Source of the DNA: Roseinatronobacter sp052379845
GTDB lineage: Bacteria > Pseudomonadota > Alphaproteobacteria > Rhodobacterales > Rhodobacteraceae
DNA length: 64,000 bases
Assembly (NCBI GenBank): GCA_052379845.1
Contig: JBQTCF010000002.1
Strand: one strand, 5' to 3'
Shown: in pieces, positions 1 to 8,500 of the stretch
Layout of the letters: each line of letters starts with the position of its first letter
How positions within the stretch are numbered: the stretch's first letter is position 1
The notes under the pieces: generated by a model
Database searches by the model: none
What the model was told of the DNA's origin: nothing
What the model saw: the letters and a program-made list of their open reading frames with translations, nothing else
Made by a program: the position numbers and the translations under genes

Positions 1-340
1 ACTGGTCGCGCAGCCGCGTCAGGTCCTGCACACTTGCCCCCTGCCGGGGACGCAACACGACAAGCGCGCCCGCGTCAGGCATAAGCGCGCGCAACTCCTG
101 CCCCAGATCATCCGGCGCGACCAGCGCGCCATTCAGCCACAACCCGTCAACGCCAAATTCCACAAGGCGGGGCGGGCCGTCATAGGGCTGCCCCCCACTG
201 CCCGACGGGGCAAGCGCCAGCCCCGCATCCTGCCCGAACCGCGCCGCCAGCATGAAAAACACCAGCAGCAGGAACACCACGTCAATCATCGGGGTCAGGC
301 TGGGGCGGCGTGCCGGACGCGGGGTCGAAAAGCGAAACAT
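1..340 (-). CDS. exbD: ExbD/TolR-type biopolymer transport protein, C-terminus cut by window edge
   Basis: Reads from an ATG at 340 to the left edge, so about 113 N-terminal residues are visible and the C-terminus is missing. ExbD works with ExbB as the proton channel that energises TonB-dependent outer-membrane receptors. The short cytoplasmic N-terminus is followed by one membrane segment (about residues 17-40) carrying the motif PMIDVVFLLLVFFM, whose Asp is the conserved proton-pathway residue of the family. A periplasmic domain follows. The start overlaps the exbB stop by one base (TGATG), so the two are translationally coupled. Its place behind B12 transport genes suggests it energises the BtuB receptor of this locus. 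TolR is an alternative name for the same fold, but the context favours ExbD. Confidence 0.85.
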   Translation of the reverse strand, partial: MFRFSTPRPARRPSLTPMIDVVFLLLVFFMLAARFGQDAGLALAPSGSGGQPYDGPPRLVEFGVDGLWLNGALVAPDDLGQELRALMPDAGALVVLRPRQGASVQDLTRLRDQ

Positions 341-972
341 CACGCCCCCTTCTGCACAGTTATGAAGATGCGCGTGGCCAGATCCTCCAGATCAGCCTGA
401 ACCCGGTCCACGATGCTTTCAAACCAGCTTAACGCCATGGCCGCCGGTATTGCCACGGCCATGCCTGCCGCCGTGGTCAGCAACGCTTGCCATATTCCGC
501 CCGCCAAGGCAGCGGGGTCGGCGCGGTTGCCGGCTGCCTGCAGCGCCTGAAAGGCCTCAATCATGCCCAGAACCGTGCCCAGAAGGCCAATCAACGGGGC
601 GATCGTGGCAATCAGTTCCAGTGCGCGCAACCCGCGCCGCGCCTGCATCAACGCCAGTTTGCCCACGCGCTGGGTTTCTTCGCGCGCCACCGCGTCGGAC
701 ATGTCGGCATCAAGGCGGGTTTCCATGGCGCGGCGCACAACCCGCGCCCGCAGCCCGTTCCGGCGGGCCAGCCGCGCAATGGCGTCCTGCCTGCGGTTTT
801 GCTGCCAGTCGCCCACCGCCGCATCGCAGGACGCGCGCGACCATGCCCCCAAACGTGCCAGATCCCAGAATTTCCACAGGATTAACGCCAGCGTCAGCAC
901 CGAAAGAACCGCAATCACCCAAAGCGCGGGGCCGCCACGCACCAAAAACTCGGAAATGCCCTGCGCCATCAT
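340..972 (-). CDS. exbB: ExbB/TolQ/MotA-family proton channel subunit
   Basis: Inner-membrane channel subunit that partners ExbD to couple proton flow to TonB. 210 residues from the ATG at 972. An upstream in-frame GTG at 990 exists, but AAAAGGGG sits 5 bases before the 972 ATG, so that start is preferred. One N-terminal membrane segment (VIAVLSVLTLALILWKF) is followed by a cytoplasmic loop and the family core: IAPLIGLLGTVLGMIEAFQA, then a third segment around ALLTTAAGMAVAIPAAMAL. The GLLGTVLGM stretch is the hallmark of the MotA/TolQ/ExbB domain. It lies 25 bases after the btuD-like stop and overlaps exbD, so it is the fifth gene of a B12 uptake operon. Confidence 0.9.
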   Translation of the reverse strand: MMAQGISEFLVRGGPALWVIAVLSVLTLALILWKFWDLARLGAWSRASCDAAVGDWQQNRRQDAIARLARRNGLRARVVRRAMETRLDADMSDAVAREETQRVGKLALMQARRGLRALELIATIAPLIGLLGTVLGMIEAFQALQAAGNRADPAALAGGIWQALLTTAAGMAVAIPAAMALSWFESIVDRVQADLEDLATRIFITVQKGA

Positions 973-997
973 GAATGCCCCTTTTGCCACAACCCGG

Positions 998-1756
998 TCA
1001 TTCCATCACATCCAGCGGCTGTATGATCGGACCATGAATACCATGGTCCACATAGGCGCGAATATGGAAAACCCGCGCCAGCACATCCGGCGTCAGAACC
1101 TGCGCGGGGGGGCCATCTGCGACAATCCCGCCCTGCGACAATACCACCAGACGGGTGCAGAACCGCGCCGCCAGACCCAGATCATGCATGGACGCAATGA
1201 CTGTGCGGCCCGCGCGGGCCTCGGCGGTCAGGGTTTGCATCAACGCAATCTGATAGGCGGGGTCCAGTCCGGCGGCAGGTTCATCAACCATCAACACCGG
1301 CGTGGCCTGTGCCAACGCACGCGCAATCAGAACCCGCGCCTGTTCGCCACCCGAAAGCTGCGTGGCAATGCGCCCGCGCAACCCCTGCAGACGCATGCGC
1401 GCAATGGCGCCGTCAATCGCGGCCTGATCCTGCGGTCCCGGTTTCTGCCCCACCCCCAGATGCGGCAACCGGCCCAGCGCGACCAGCGTTTCCACCTTCA
1501 CGGGCCAGGCTATTTCGCGCGCCTGCGGCAACCAGGCGACATGCTGCGCACGCGCCGCAAGCGGCATGGCCGCAATCGACGATTGCCCCTTGCTGGCCAT
1601 AAGCCCCAGCGCACCGCGCAACAATGTTGTTTTGCCCGCGCCATTGGGCCCAAGCAGCCCGACACATTCCCCCGCCCCAACCTGCAGATTGATGTCGCGC
1701 AGCACATCGCACGGGCCACGGAACACGCTGAAATTCTGCAAATGCAGCGCGGTCAT
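998..1756 (-). CDS. btuD: ABC transporter ATPase, cobalamin/iron-siderophore type
   Basis: 252-residue ATPase of a FecE/BtuD-type importer, on the cytoplasmic face of the inner membrane. Walker A GPNGAGKTT (about residues 36-44), signature LSGGEQAR (about 134-141) and Walker B VLMVDEPAAGLD are all intact, and the H-loop His lies in ASMHDLG. The ATG overlaps the permease stop (ATGA at 1753-1756). Substrate assignment comes from context: the operon starts with a cobalamin riboswitch and a BtuB-like receptor. By sequence alone a haem or ferric-siderophore ATPase would look the same. Confidence 0.88.
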   Translation of the reverse strand: MTALHLQNFSVFRGPCDVLRDINLQVGAGECVGLLGPNGAGKTTLLRGALGLMASKGQSSIAAMPLAARAQHVAWLPQAREIAWPVKVETLVALGRLPHLGVGQKPGPQDQAAIDGAIARMRLQGLRGRIATQLSGGEQARVLIARALAQATPVLMVDEPAAGLDPAYQIALMQTLTAEARAGRTVIASMHDLGLAARFCTRLVVLSQGGIVADGPPAQVLTPDVLARVFHIRAYVDHGIHGPIIQPLDVME

Positions 1757-2757
1757 AAGCCTTGTGCCCTTGTCTTGTAGATCAGGTGCAGGAACAACGG
1801 TGCCCCCACAAGCGCGGTCAGCACGCCCAGTTTCAGGTCGCGTGTGGGCAAAATAACCCGCACTGCAATATCGGCCATCAGCACCAGAACCGCCCCCCCC
1901 ACCGCCGAGGCAGGCAGCAACGCCGACGGGCGCGCGCCCACCAAGGGGCGCAAGACATGCGGCACCACCAACCCCACAAACCCGATGGCCCCTGCCACCG
2001 CTGTGGCCGCGCCCACCATGGACGCCACACCCAGCACCAGCATAACCCGCACCCGCACCAGACTTATGCCCATGCTGGCGGCAGCATCTTCGCCCAGGGT
2101 CAGCGCATCAAAACTGCGGCCCAGCGCCAGCAGAACACCCGCCCCCGCCGCAATGAAGGGCGCAGCAAGGAGCACATGGGTCATGGACCTGTCGGCAAGT
2201 GACCCCATCATCCAGAAAACAATCTCGGACGCGGCAAAAGGGTTGGGCGACAGGTTCAACACCAGCGATGTCAACGCCCCTGCAAGGGCCGACACGGCAA
2301 TTCCCGCCAGAATCAGGGTGATTGACCCCCCCCTTGGCCCGGCCAGCGCCAGTATCAGCAACACCGCCAGCACCGCGCCCACAAGCGCCGCGAAGGGCAG
2401 CGCCAGCACATGCACCGCCGCCAGTCCGGTTTGCAGTGCCAGCACCGCCCCCAGCGCCGCAGACCCCGACACGCCAATCAGGCCGGGTTCGGCCAGCGGG
2501 TTGCGCAAATAGCCCTGCATGGCTGCCCCCGCCAAACCCAGCGCCGCCCCCACCAACACCGCCAGCATGGCGCGCGGCAGGCGAATTTCGCGCATCACAA
2601 GGGTTTCTGCCAACGCATCGCCGCGCACCAGCGCTGTCAACGCCTGCCACGGTGGCAAACCCGCTGGCCCCACCAACAGCGACAGGGCAAACAGCGCCGC
2701 CATCATACACACCAGACTTATGGTCAACCCCCGCCCCACGCCCCTAGCCCCCGTCAT
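1753..2757 (-). CDS. btuC: ABC transporter permease, FecCD/BtuC family
   Basis: Inner-membrane permease of the B12 importer, 334 residues, with about nine to ten hydrophobic segments. Family hallmarks visible: PRAMLAVLVGAALGLAGAAM, followed by a QGYLRNPLAEPGLIG-like region (substrate-path region of FecCD permeases), and GAIGFVGLVVPHVLRPLVG near the C-terminus, which contacts the ATPase. The ATG at 2757 was chosen because it overlaps the btuF stop by 14 bases and leads straight into the first membrane segment. The longer reading from 2820 would add 21 polar residues wholly inside btuF. Confidence 0.88.
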   Translation of the reverse strand: MTGARGVGRGLTISLVCMMAALFALSLLVGPAGLPPWQALTALVRGDALAETLVMREIRLPRAMLAVLVGAALGLAGAAMQGYLRNPLAEPGLIGVSGSAALGAVLALQTGLAAVHVLALPFAALVGAVLAVLLILALAGPRGGSITLILAGIAVSALAGALTSLVLNLSPNPFAASEIVFWMMGSLADRSMTHVLLAAPFIAAGAGVLLALGRSFDALTLGEDAAASMGISLVRVRVMLVLGVASMVGAATAVAGAIGFVGLVVPHVLRPLVGARPSALLPASAVGGAVLVLMADIAVRVILPTRDLKLGVLTALVGAPLFLHLIYKTRAQGL

Positions 2758-3598
2758 GCAGTTGGGCCAGCTGCGCAATGGCCCGCAACACCGCAGGGGT
2801 GCCGCAAACCCAATCCGCATCCGACAGGGCCTGCGCGGCGTGCCGGTCGCGCAGCGCCACCATGGCAGGATGGGTCAGCACTTCTTCGGCGCGGGAAGCA
2901 CCCGGATAGGGCTGGCCGGAAATAACCAGATCCGGCATCAGCATGACAAGACGTTCCAGCGCCAGATGTCCGCCACCGGAAATGCCTTCTTCGGCGGCGA
3001 TATTGGCAAAACCGGCGGCATTCAGAATATCATGCGCCAGTGAATTCGCGCCAGTGGTGTAGTTGTTTGCATAATGCAGCGCCGCGCGGGGCCGGGTGTC
3101 ATGCGGGGCGCGCAGCTGCGCCAGTCCCACGCGAAATTCGGAAACCAGCGCCTTGGCGCTGTCTGGCTGGCCCAAGACTGTGCCCACCTGCAAAATGGCA
3201 TCCGGTATGGCATCAAGGCTGTTGACCACAGGCAAGGTCACCACACTGACCCCCAGCCGCCGCAGCAACGCCACTGTATAAGGCGACGTGAACTGCCCCG
3301 CCAGCACCAGATCGGGGTTCAGACGAAACACCTCCTCTGCCTGACCGTGATTGATGGGAAAGGACAGCGCCTGTTCCAGCATCACCGACATGTTGGGATC
3401 ATGCGATATGCGCGAAATCGACACAAGCTGGCCGGGGCCTGCCAGCATCATGGCCAGTTGGTCCGTGCACAGATTGATAGAGACCACCCGTTCAGGTGGC
3501 CCCGCAGCAGCCACCCCTGCCCAAAGGGCAAGGGCAGCGCCTATGGCCCTAAAAGCGCGACGACAAGCCAAGGTAAAATGCCCGGCCAGAGGTGCCAT
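2744..3598 (-). CDS. btuF: Periplasmic cobalamin-binding protein, BtuF-like
   Basis: Solute-binding protein of the importer. From the ATG at 3598 the product is 284 residues with a signal peptide (AIGAALALWAGVAAAGPP) and then RVVSINLCTDQLAMMLA, the usual opening of class III binding proteins of the BtuF/FepB type. A PDLVLAGQFTS segment and a C-terminal ADWVCGTPAVLRAIAQLAQL helix also fit. The start is uncertain: ATG 3598 lies 50 bases inside the btuB 3-prime end, and a TTG at 3571 would give a more conventional signal peptide. Either way btuB and btuF overlap. Fe-siderophore binding is the alternative ligand. Confidence 0.82.
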   Translation of the reverse strand: MAPLAGHFTLACRRAFRAIGAALALWAGVAAAGPPERVVSINLCTDQLAMMLAGPGQLVSISRISHDPNMSVMLEQALSFPINHGQAEEVFRLNPDLVLAGQFTSPYTVALLRRLGVSVVTLPVVNSLDAIPDAILQVGTVLGQPDSAKALVSEFRVGLAQLRAPHDTRPRAALHYANNYTTGANSLAHDILNAAGFANIAAEEGISGGGHLALERLVMLMPDLVISGQPYPGASRAEEVLTHPAMVALRDRHAAQALSDADWVCGTPAVLRAIAQLAQLHDGG

Positions 3599-5426
3599 AG
3601 CCCGCAACATGTTGGTATTGCGTGTTAAACAGATTATCCACCCTGCCAATCAAATCAACGCGATCCGTCATCTGATAGCGCAGGGACAGGTTCGCGACTG
3701 TGTAATCCGGCAGTGGCCCCGTTGTATAATTCGGCAGAAAATCCAGCCTGTCGGCCACATGACGCACAGACACCCGCCCTTGCAGACGGTCCGACAACAT
3801 CGCATCCAGCCCCAGTTGCACATCATGGCGCGGCACCCGTGACCGGCGCCGTTGGTTTGCCAGGAACGCATCAGTATAGGTGTAATTCGCCGAAAGGGTC
3901 AGTGTGTCGGAAACAGGCTGCTCGAATGAAAGTTCAACACCGCGACTGCGCGCCTTGCCGGGGGCATTCACCACAGTGTTGAACGACCCTGCAGCACACG
4001 CCATGGCGACAGGATCATACACGCAATACACATCATCAATCAGGTTCTTGGTATCAATCTGGAACAGCGTAAGCGACAACGCACCCCCATTCCCGAAGGA
4101 CAGGTCTGCGCCAATCTCATAATTCTGGCTGCGCTCCACATCCAGTGCGGCGTTGCCCATAAACGGGAATGGCCCGCCTGTCATCCCGAAGCGCTGTTCC
4201 ACGGACGGGGCGCGAAACCCCGAGCCCAGCGATGCGCGCAAGGTCACGGCATCCCCAAGGCGGTAGGACGTTGCAAGGCGCAATGTGGGGATGCTGCCGT
4301 AGTTCGAATTTCTGTCCATTCTGCCCGAAAGCACGATATCCAGATCATTTGTCGCCGCCCATTCCGACTGCGCGAATATGCCATAGCTGGTTGCCTTCGC
4401 ACCTGCTGGCACCGTGCGCCCGATGGCATTTTCACGCTGGACATCCGCACCATAGAGCAGGCGCAGCGTATCGGTTATGTCGGTTTGCCCGTTCCACGCC
4501 AGCCTGTCGCGCCGACCCGTGAACGAACCGGGCAAACTGTCGCGCAGCTCCCTCTCGACGGAATAATGCGTATATTCCAGCGTCTGGCGTGACCTGTCGG
4601 TGGCGTATTCGACAAAAACCCGCCCGCCATATTCCTTGCGGTCCTGCTCATGGGGGGCATCGGCCAACCAGTCATCGAATTCCACAAATGAATCTTGCAA
4701 AAAGAATGACGCGCCTGCAGACCAGTTATTGTCAATCTGATAGCGTGCGGAAAAACTTAGCCGTGTTTGCTTGTGGCCGTCGGCTTCCGGTTGCCCGTCT
4801 GCTGCGGAAAAACCATCGGCGCGGCTGTGCGACAGACTTAGCGCATAGTCCAGCGCGCCGTGCCGCTGGCGCAAGGTGTATTGTCCAACGACTGTTCCAA
4901 AACTGCCCGCCAAAAGGCTGGCAGTTTGCTGGGTTCCCTCGGTTTCCGGGCGAAGCGTGGTAATATTGACAACACCAGCCGCAGCCGAACCGCCATACAG
5001 GGCGGATTGCGCGCCACGCAGCACTTCTATGCGTGACACATCGCCCAGTTGAATCGCGCCAAAATCGACCGCACCAGTGGATGAACCGGGGTCATTGATC
5101 AACACGCCATCCACATAGACGGACACGAAGCGCGGCTCTATTCCGCGGATGCGCACATCTGCTGTCGTGCCGACCGGGCCAGTTTGCGTGACACTTACGC
5201 CCGCCAGCCCCGCCAGCAAATCTGAGACAGACGTAGCGCCGGTGCGGTCAATCTGGTCCCGTGTCAGGACACTGACACTGGACCCGCTGCGCCCCAGTTC
5301 CGTGGGGGTCAGGTTCGCCGAAAAGGTGATTTCTTCCAGATTGATGATTTGCTGGGCGGTTGCCGGCAGTCCGATACTGCCAATCAGCGCGGTTGTGGCG
5401 AAAAGTCGCCAGAGTGTGTTTTGCAT
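3549..5426 (-). CDS. btuB: TonB-dependent vitamin B12 outer-membrane receptor
   Basis: 625-residue outer-membrane receptor for cobalamin, close to the size of known BtuB. Signal peptide residues 1-25 (TALIGSIGLPATAQQ), then a TonB-box-like INLEEITFSA. The plug domain contains SVSDLLAGLAGVSV, VRIRGIEPRFVSVYVDGV and IEVLRGAQSALYGGSAAAGV. A 22-strand-type barrel follows, ending in GRAFYLGLSSRF with the C-terminal Phe typical of outer-membrane proteins. ATG 5426 is preferred because AGGTG lies about 7 bases upstream. A GTG three codons earlier is in frame. It is first in the operon, directly behind a cobalamin riboswitch, so repression by B12 is expected. Confidence 0.9.
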   Translation of the reverse strand: MQNTLWRLFATTALIGSIGLPATAQQIINLEEITFSANLTPTELGRSGSSVSVLTRDQIDRTGATSVSDLLAGLAGVSVTQTGPVGTTADVRIRGIEPRFVSVYVDGVLINDPGSSTGAVDFGAIQLGDVSRIEVLRGAQSALYGGSAAAGVVNITTLRPETEGTQQTASLLAGSFGTVVGQYTLRQRHGALDYALSLSHSRADGFSAADGQPEADGHKQTRLSFSARYQIDNNWSAGASFFLQDSFVEFDDWLADAPHEQDRKEYGGRVFVEYATDRSRQTLEYTHYSVERELRDSLPGSFTGRRDRLAWNGQTDITDTLRLLYGADVQRENAIGRTVPAGAKATSYGIFAQSEWAATNDLDIVLSGRMDRNSNYGSIPTLRLATSYRLGDAVTLRASLGSGFRAPSVEQRFGMTGGPFPFMGNAALDVERSQNYEIGADLSFGNGGALSLTLFQIDTKNLIDDVYCVYDPVAMACAAGSFNTVVNAPGKARSRGVELSFEQPVSDTLTLSANYTYTDAFLANQRRRSRVPRHDVQLGLDAMLSDRLQGRVSVRHVADRLDFLPNYTTGPLPDYTVANLSLRYQMTDRVDLIGRVDNLFNTQYQHVAGYGTSGRAFYLGLSSRF

Positions 5427-5563
5427 TTTCAACACCTATTGGCCCAATATGGACCGATCCTGTCATGACATGTCTGGCAGGCGCAGGCGCACCGCAGACG
5501 GCGAAAGTGTCACCGCTACGGTCAAACCGTTACCCGCAGCGCCACCCGCGCCGGGACAGGGTG

Positions 5564-5762
5564 ATCACTTCGGCAGGTCTCCTGACTTGCGGGTCGCTGT
5601 TCTGCCGGGCCTTCCCATGGTGTGACCCACAGTGGCATTTGCCGACATCACTCGCCGCTTACAGTTGCGGGGGCAGTCCCGGATTTGCACCCCTTGGGGA
5701 GGCGCGCACCGTGTTCCCTTTTCTCAGGCCCGAAAGGGCCTGAACCGAAGTAGGCTTTCATT
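5564..5762 (-). promoter_or_regulatory. Cobalamin (B12) riboswitch controlling the btu operon
   Basis: Read on the minus strand, the element runs from about 5762 to 5564 and ends in the B12 box GTCAGGAGACCTGCC (about 5567-5583 region). Upstream it has the conserved core pieces AAAAGGGAACACGGTG, GCAAATCCGGGACTG, CCCCCGCAACTGTAAGC and CACTGTGGGTCACACCATGG. A perfect 7-bp stem with a four-base loop (5725-5742) forms an early peripheral helix. It precedes btuB by about 140 bases, the normal arrangement for B12-repressed import genes. The boundaries are by eye. Confidence 0.93.
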
Positions 5763-5803
5763 AACTTGCGCAAGGGGATTCGACAATGCCGTTTTGCGAC
5801 CTG

Positions 5804-6547
5804 TTACCCGTTGGCAGCGTCGCGCACCGCAGTATCGTTGCGCCGGAAAGTCAGGTAATGGGGATTGCGTCCTTCGCGCAGGGCCTTTTGTTCATAGCGC
5901 GTGGACACCCAGTCATCCCAGGGGTGCACCCAATCCGCCGGGGCCGGTGTCAGGCAATCAAAACCCGCGGGCGGCACTTCTTCAAGTGTTTGGCGCACAT
6001 AATCCGGTATGTCGGTTGCCACGCGGAACACCGCGCCCGGTTTCAGCACCCGCGCCAACCCGTCCAGATACCCCGGCGTGACAAAGCGTCGCCTGTGGTG
6101 GCGCTGTTTTGGCCATGGGTCCGGATACAACAGAAACGCCCGTTCAAGGCACTGGTCAGGCAATACATCAAACAAATCGCGCACATCCCACGGGTATATG
6201 CGCAGGTTTTCAACGCCCGCAGCACGGATTTTGCCCAGCAGCATGGCGACACCGTTGATATAAGGCTCGCATCCTATGATGCCCACATCGGGGTTGTGCG
6301 CGCATTGATGCACCAGATGTTCGCCGCCCCCAAAACCCACTTCCAGCCACAGCGGGCGCGCATCCCCGAAAAACACCTGCGGGTTCACAGTTTCGCGGTC
6401 GGGGTTGTCCTGCGGGCTGACGCCGGACAGGCGCAGATCGGCAAGATCTTCTTGTATGTAGCGCTGTTGCGCAGGCTTCAGCGTCTTGCCCTTGATCCGG
6501 CCATAGAAATTGCGCGTTTTGGGGGAATTGGGGGGTAACATTGGCAT
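5804..6547 (-). CDS. trmB: tRNA (guanine-N7-)-methyltransferase
   Basis: Methylates G46 of tRNAs with S-adenosylmethionine. 247 residues from the ATG at 6547; a second ATG two codons later is equally possible. Neither has a strong Shine-Dalgarno, and the longer open frame upstream lacks family sequence. Motifs: SAM-binding LEVGFGGGEHL (about residues 70-80), and the TrmB signature YPDPWPKQRHHRRRF. Usual family length is 210-250. It stands alone, reads toward the btu locus and is divergent from the FKBP gene. Confidence 0.92.
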   Translation of the reverse strand: MPMLPPNSPKTRNFYGRIKGKTLKPAQQRYIQEDLADLRLSGVSPQDNPDRETVNPQVFFGDARPLWLEVGFGGGEHLVHQCAHNPDVGIIGCEPYINGVAMLLGKIRAAGVENLRIYPWDVRDLFDVLPDQCLERAFLLYPDPWPKQRHHRRRFVTPGYLDGLARVLKPGAVFRVATDIPDYVRQTLEEVPPAGFDCLTPAPADWVHPWDDWVSTRYEQKALREGRNPHYLTFRRNDTAVRDAANG

Positions 6548-6726
6548 AATCCATGGCTTTTGCGCGGCCCGTATGCAGGCGCAGGCCGTCTGGGTCAAGG
6601 CGCTTGGGCGTATGGGTTTACAATCAGGGCACAAACCCCCATGTTTGATTCTGCTAGCCCAGAGCAACCGCGCGAGATTGCGCGCCTCTGACAAACCCGC
6701 CCCCCCCCCGAACGGAAGGATATCCC

Positions 6727-7155
6727 ATGACGCAAGCCAAAGCGGGCGCAACTGTGCGTATTCACTACACTGGAACCCTGTCAGACGGTTCGGTTTTCGA
6801 CAGTTCCGAAGGCCGCGATCCGCTGGAATTCCAGCTTGGTGCCGGCGCAATCATTCCGGGCCTTGAGCGCGCGATTGACGGAATGACCGTGGGCGACCAG
6901 AAAACTGTCACTATTCCCTGTGCCGAAGCCTATGGTGACTACCAGCCAGAAGCCCGGCAGGACGTGCCACGCGACCAGATTCCCGCCGATATTCCGCTGG
7001 ACCCCGGCACAATGCTACAAATGCAAACACCTGATGGTCGCGCGATGCCCGTGACCGTGGCCGAAGTGACAGATCAGGCCGTGACGCTGGACGCAAACCA
7101 CCCGCTGGCCGGCAAGGACCTGACCTTCGCAGTAGAGGTTGTTTCCGTCGCCTGA
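6727..7155 (+). CDS. FKBP-type peptidyl-prolyl cis-trans isomerase, SlyD-like
   Basis: 142-residue cytoplasmic prolyl isomerase. Starts with VRIHYTGTLSDGSVFDSS and FQLGAGAIIPGLERAIDGM, the FKBP core, followed by an insert-in-flap region (AYGDYQPEARQDVPRDQIP) as in SlyD-type bacterial FKBPs. The C-terminus lacks the long His/Cys metal-binding tail of Escherichia coli SlyD. GGAAGGA lies 8 bases before the ATG. Upstream is a run of ten C bases (6700-6709). Function beyond folding is not indicated by its neighbours. Confidence 0.9.
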   Translation: MTQAKAGATVRIHYTGTLSDGSVFDSSEGRDPLEFQLGAGAIIPGLERAIDGMTVGDQKTVTIPCAEAYGDYQPEARQDVPRDQIPADIPLDPGTMLQMQTPDGRAMPVTVAEVTDQAVTLDANHPLAGKDLTFAVEVVSVA

Positions 7156-7167
7156 CATTACCGGACT

Positions 7168-7200
7168 GCAAGCGGGCATGATGTGCAGGTGCCCGCTTGC
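7168..7200. terminator. Intergenic hairpin between convergent genes
   Basis: A perfect 11-bp stem (GCAAGCGGGCA paired with TGCCCGCTTGC, 11-base loop) lies between the stop of the FKBP gene and the stop of the RTX gene, which converge. It lacks a U-tract on either strand, so it may be a weak bidirectional terminator or an mRNA 3-prime-end stabiliser. Confidence 0.5.
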
Positions 7201-7216
7201 CTCATGGGCGGCAATA

Positions 7217-8236
7217 TCACTCTGCCGCGATGCCCATTGCCACAGGGTAGACGGGCACCAAAGCAATATCCTGCGCGGTCAGACCCTGGGCATTGCCGAC
7301 ATTTGCAATCAGGTGACCATCCAGCCAGATTTGCGCCGTGTCAGGGTTTGCCGCGTCGAACTGCACTGAGATTTCAGGTGTAGCCAGTCGCGCAGGGTCA
7401 TAATGCAGCACAACCTGGTCTTCTTGCGGGTCGAAATCAACAATCGTAACGGCAGCATTGCCCTGCAACCAGTCGCCCAGCGCAAAACTGTCCGCGCCAT
7501 CCCCGCCATGCAGGTAATCGCCCTGACCGGCAATCAGCACATCATCGCCACTGCCCCCGTTCAGGAAGTTGCGTCCGCTGATATCGTGTCCATTCTGGTC
7601 AAGCGCCACACCAACCAGCGTGTCATGTCCCGCATCGCCCTGCAGGGTGTTGTTGCCCTGACCGGCGATCAACAGATCATCGCCCGCACCACCAATCAGC
7701 GTGTCATTTCCCGCGCCGCCGATCAGCGTGTCATCCCCTTCGCCGCCATTCATATGCGTGGCGCCCTGACCCGCCTGCAACCAGTCATCGCCCGCCAGCC
7801 CCACAAGCGTGTCATTTCCCGACCCGCCCACCAGCGTATCCCCCAAAGTGCCGCCTTGCAGCAAGGACGGGATTTCCCCGCCAGTCAGGTGCACAGGGTC
7901 TTCGGGGCTGGGGTCAGGGAACGCATCTGAACTGTGAATGCGTTCATCCAGATTGTCGAACAGTCCCGCAACATCCGGTGCCGGAAAGAAATAGGGTTCG
8001 TCATCATCCGCCATGCCCGGCGCAGCGAAATCCTGCCCGAAACTGTCCAGCGGGCCATCATCGTGTGATGTATCCGCATACAGCGTCAGGTCCTGGGTCT
8101 GCGCCTCCTCGGGGGGGGCGGTGTCGTCATCGGGGGACTCATCTTGCTGGTCGTCAGTCGTGTTCGCCGGTGCAAGCATGCTGTCCGCCGCAACACCTGC
8201 CAACAAGGCACCAAATAATCCCATAAACATCAACAT
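7217..8236 (-). CDS. RTX-repeat calcium-binding protein
   Basis: 339 residues. A hydrophobic N-terminus (about 1-23) is followed by a very acidic, low-complexity stretch (TTDDQQDESPDDDTAPPEE). At about residues 130-255 comes a block of RTX nonapeptides of the GGxGxDxLx type, such as GGSGNDTL, GGEGDDTL, GGAGNDTL, GGAGDDLL, GGSGDDVL and GGDGADSF. These fold into a calcium-loaded beta roll. The last about 85 residues form a globular tail (VTIVDFDPQEDQVVLHYDP) common in short RTX proteins of this order, which are usually exported by type I secretion. No secretion genes are adjacent. The repeats read as a protein motif, not a DNA repeat array. Specific role unknown. Confidence 0.8.
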   Translation of the reverse strand: MLMFMGLFGALLAGVAADSMLAPANTTDDQQDESPDDDTAPPEEAQTQDLTLYADTSHDDGPLDSFGQDFAAPGMADDDEPYFFPAPDVAGLFDNLDERIHSSDAFPDPSPEDPVHLTGGEIPSLLQGGTLGDTLVGGSGNDTLVGLAGDDWLQAGQGATHMNGGEGDDTLIGGAGNDTLIGGAGDDLLIAGQGNNTLQGDAGHDTLVGVALDQNGHDISGRNFLNGGSGDDVLIAGQGDYLHGGDGADSFALGDWLQGNAAVTIVDFDPQEDQVVLHYDPARLATPEISVQFDAANPDTAQIWLDGHLIANVGNAQGLTAQDIALVPVYPVAMGIAAE

Positions 8237-8500
8237 GTCACACCACCCCGTATCACACCGGAAAATCCAAATTCACGTCACCCAATGGCGCGACCATCTC
8301 ATAATTCAGGGGATTCTCACAGTGGCATCGACTGCGCCGGTGACTGAATCTGCAAAATTAGTTAACGCCGTCCCTGCAAAAACAGGCTTTTCCCGGCGCA
8401 GGAAATGGTCTATGCGCCGCATCTGTGCCCATGGCACACCGACTGGCCCTGCTGGACGACATCCCGGCCTGCGCCCAAACCCCAGTTACAGGAGAACCCG

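Noticed and set aside
7500..7850. Repetitive DNA that could suggest a CRISPR or tandem array
   Set aside because: The periodicity is that of RTX nonapeptide codons in a real gene; units vary and have no spacers.
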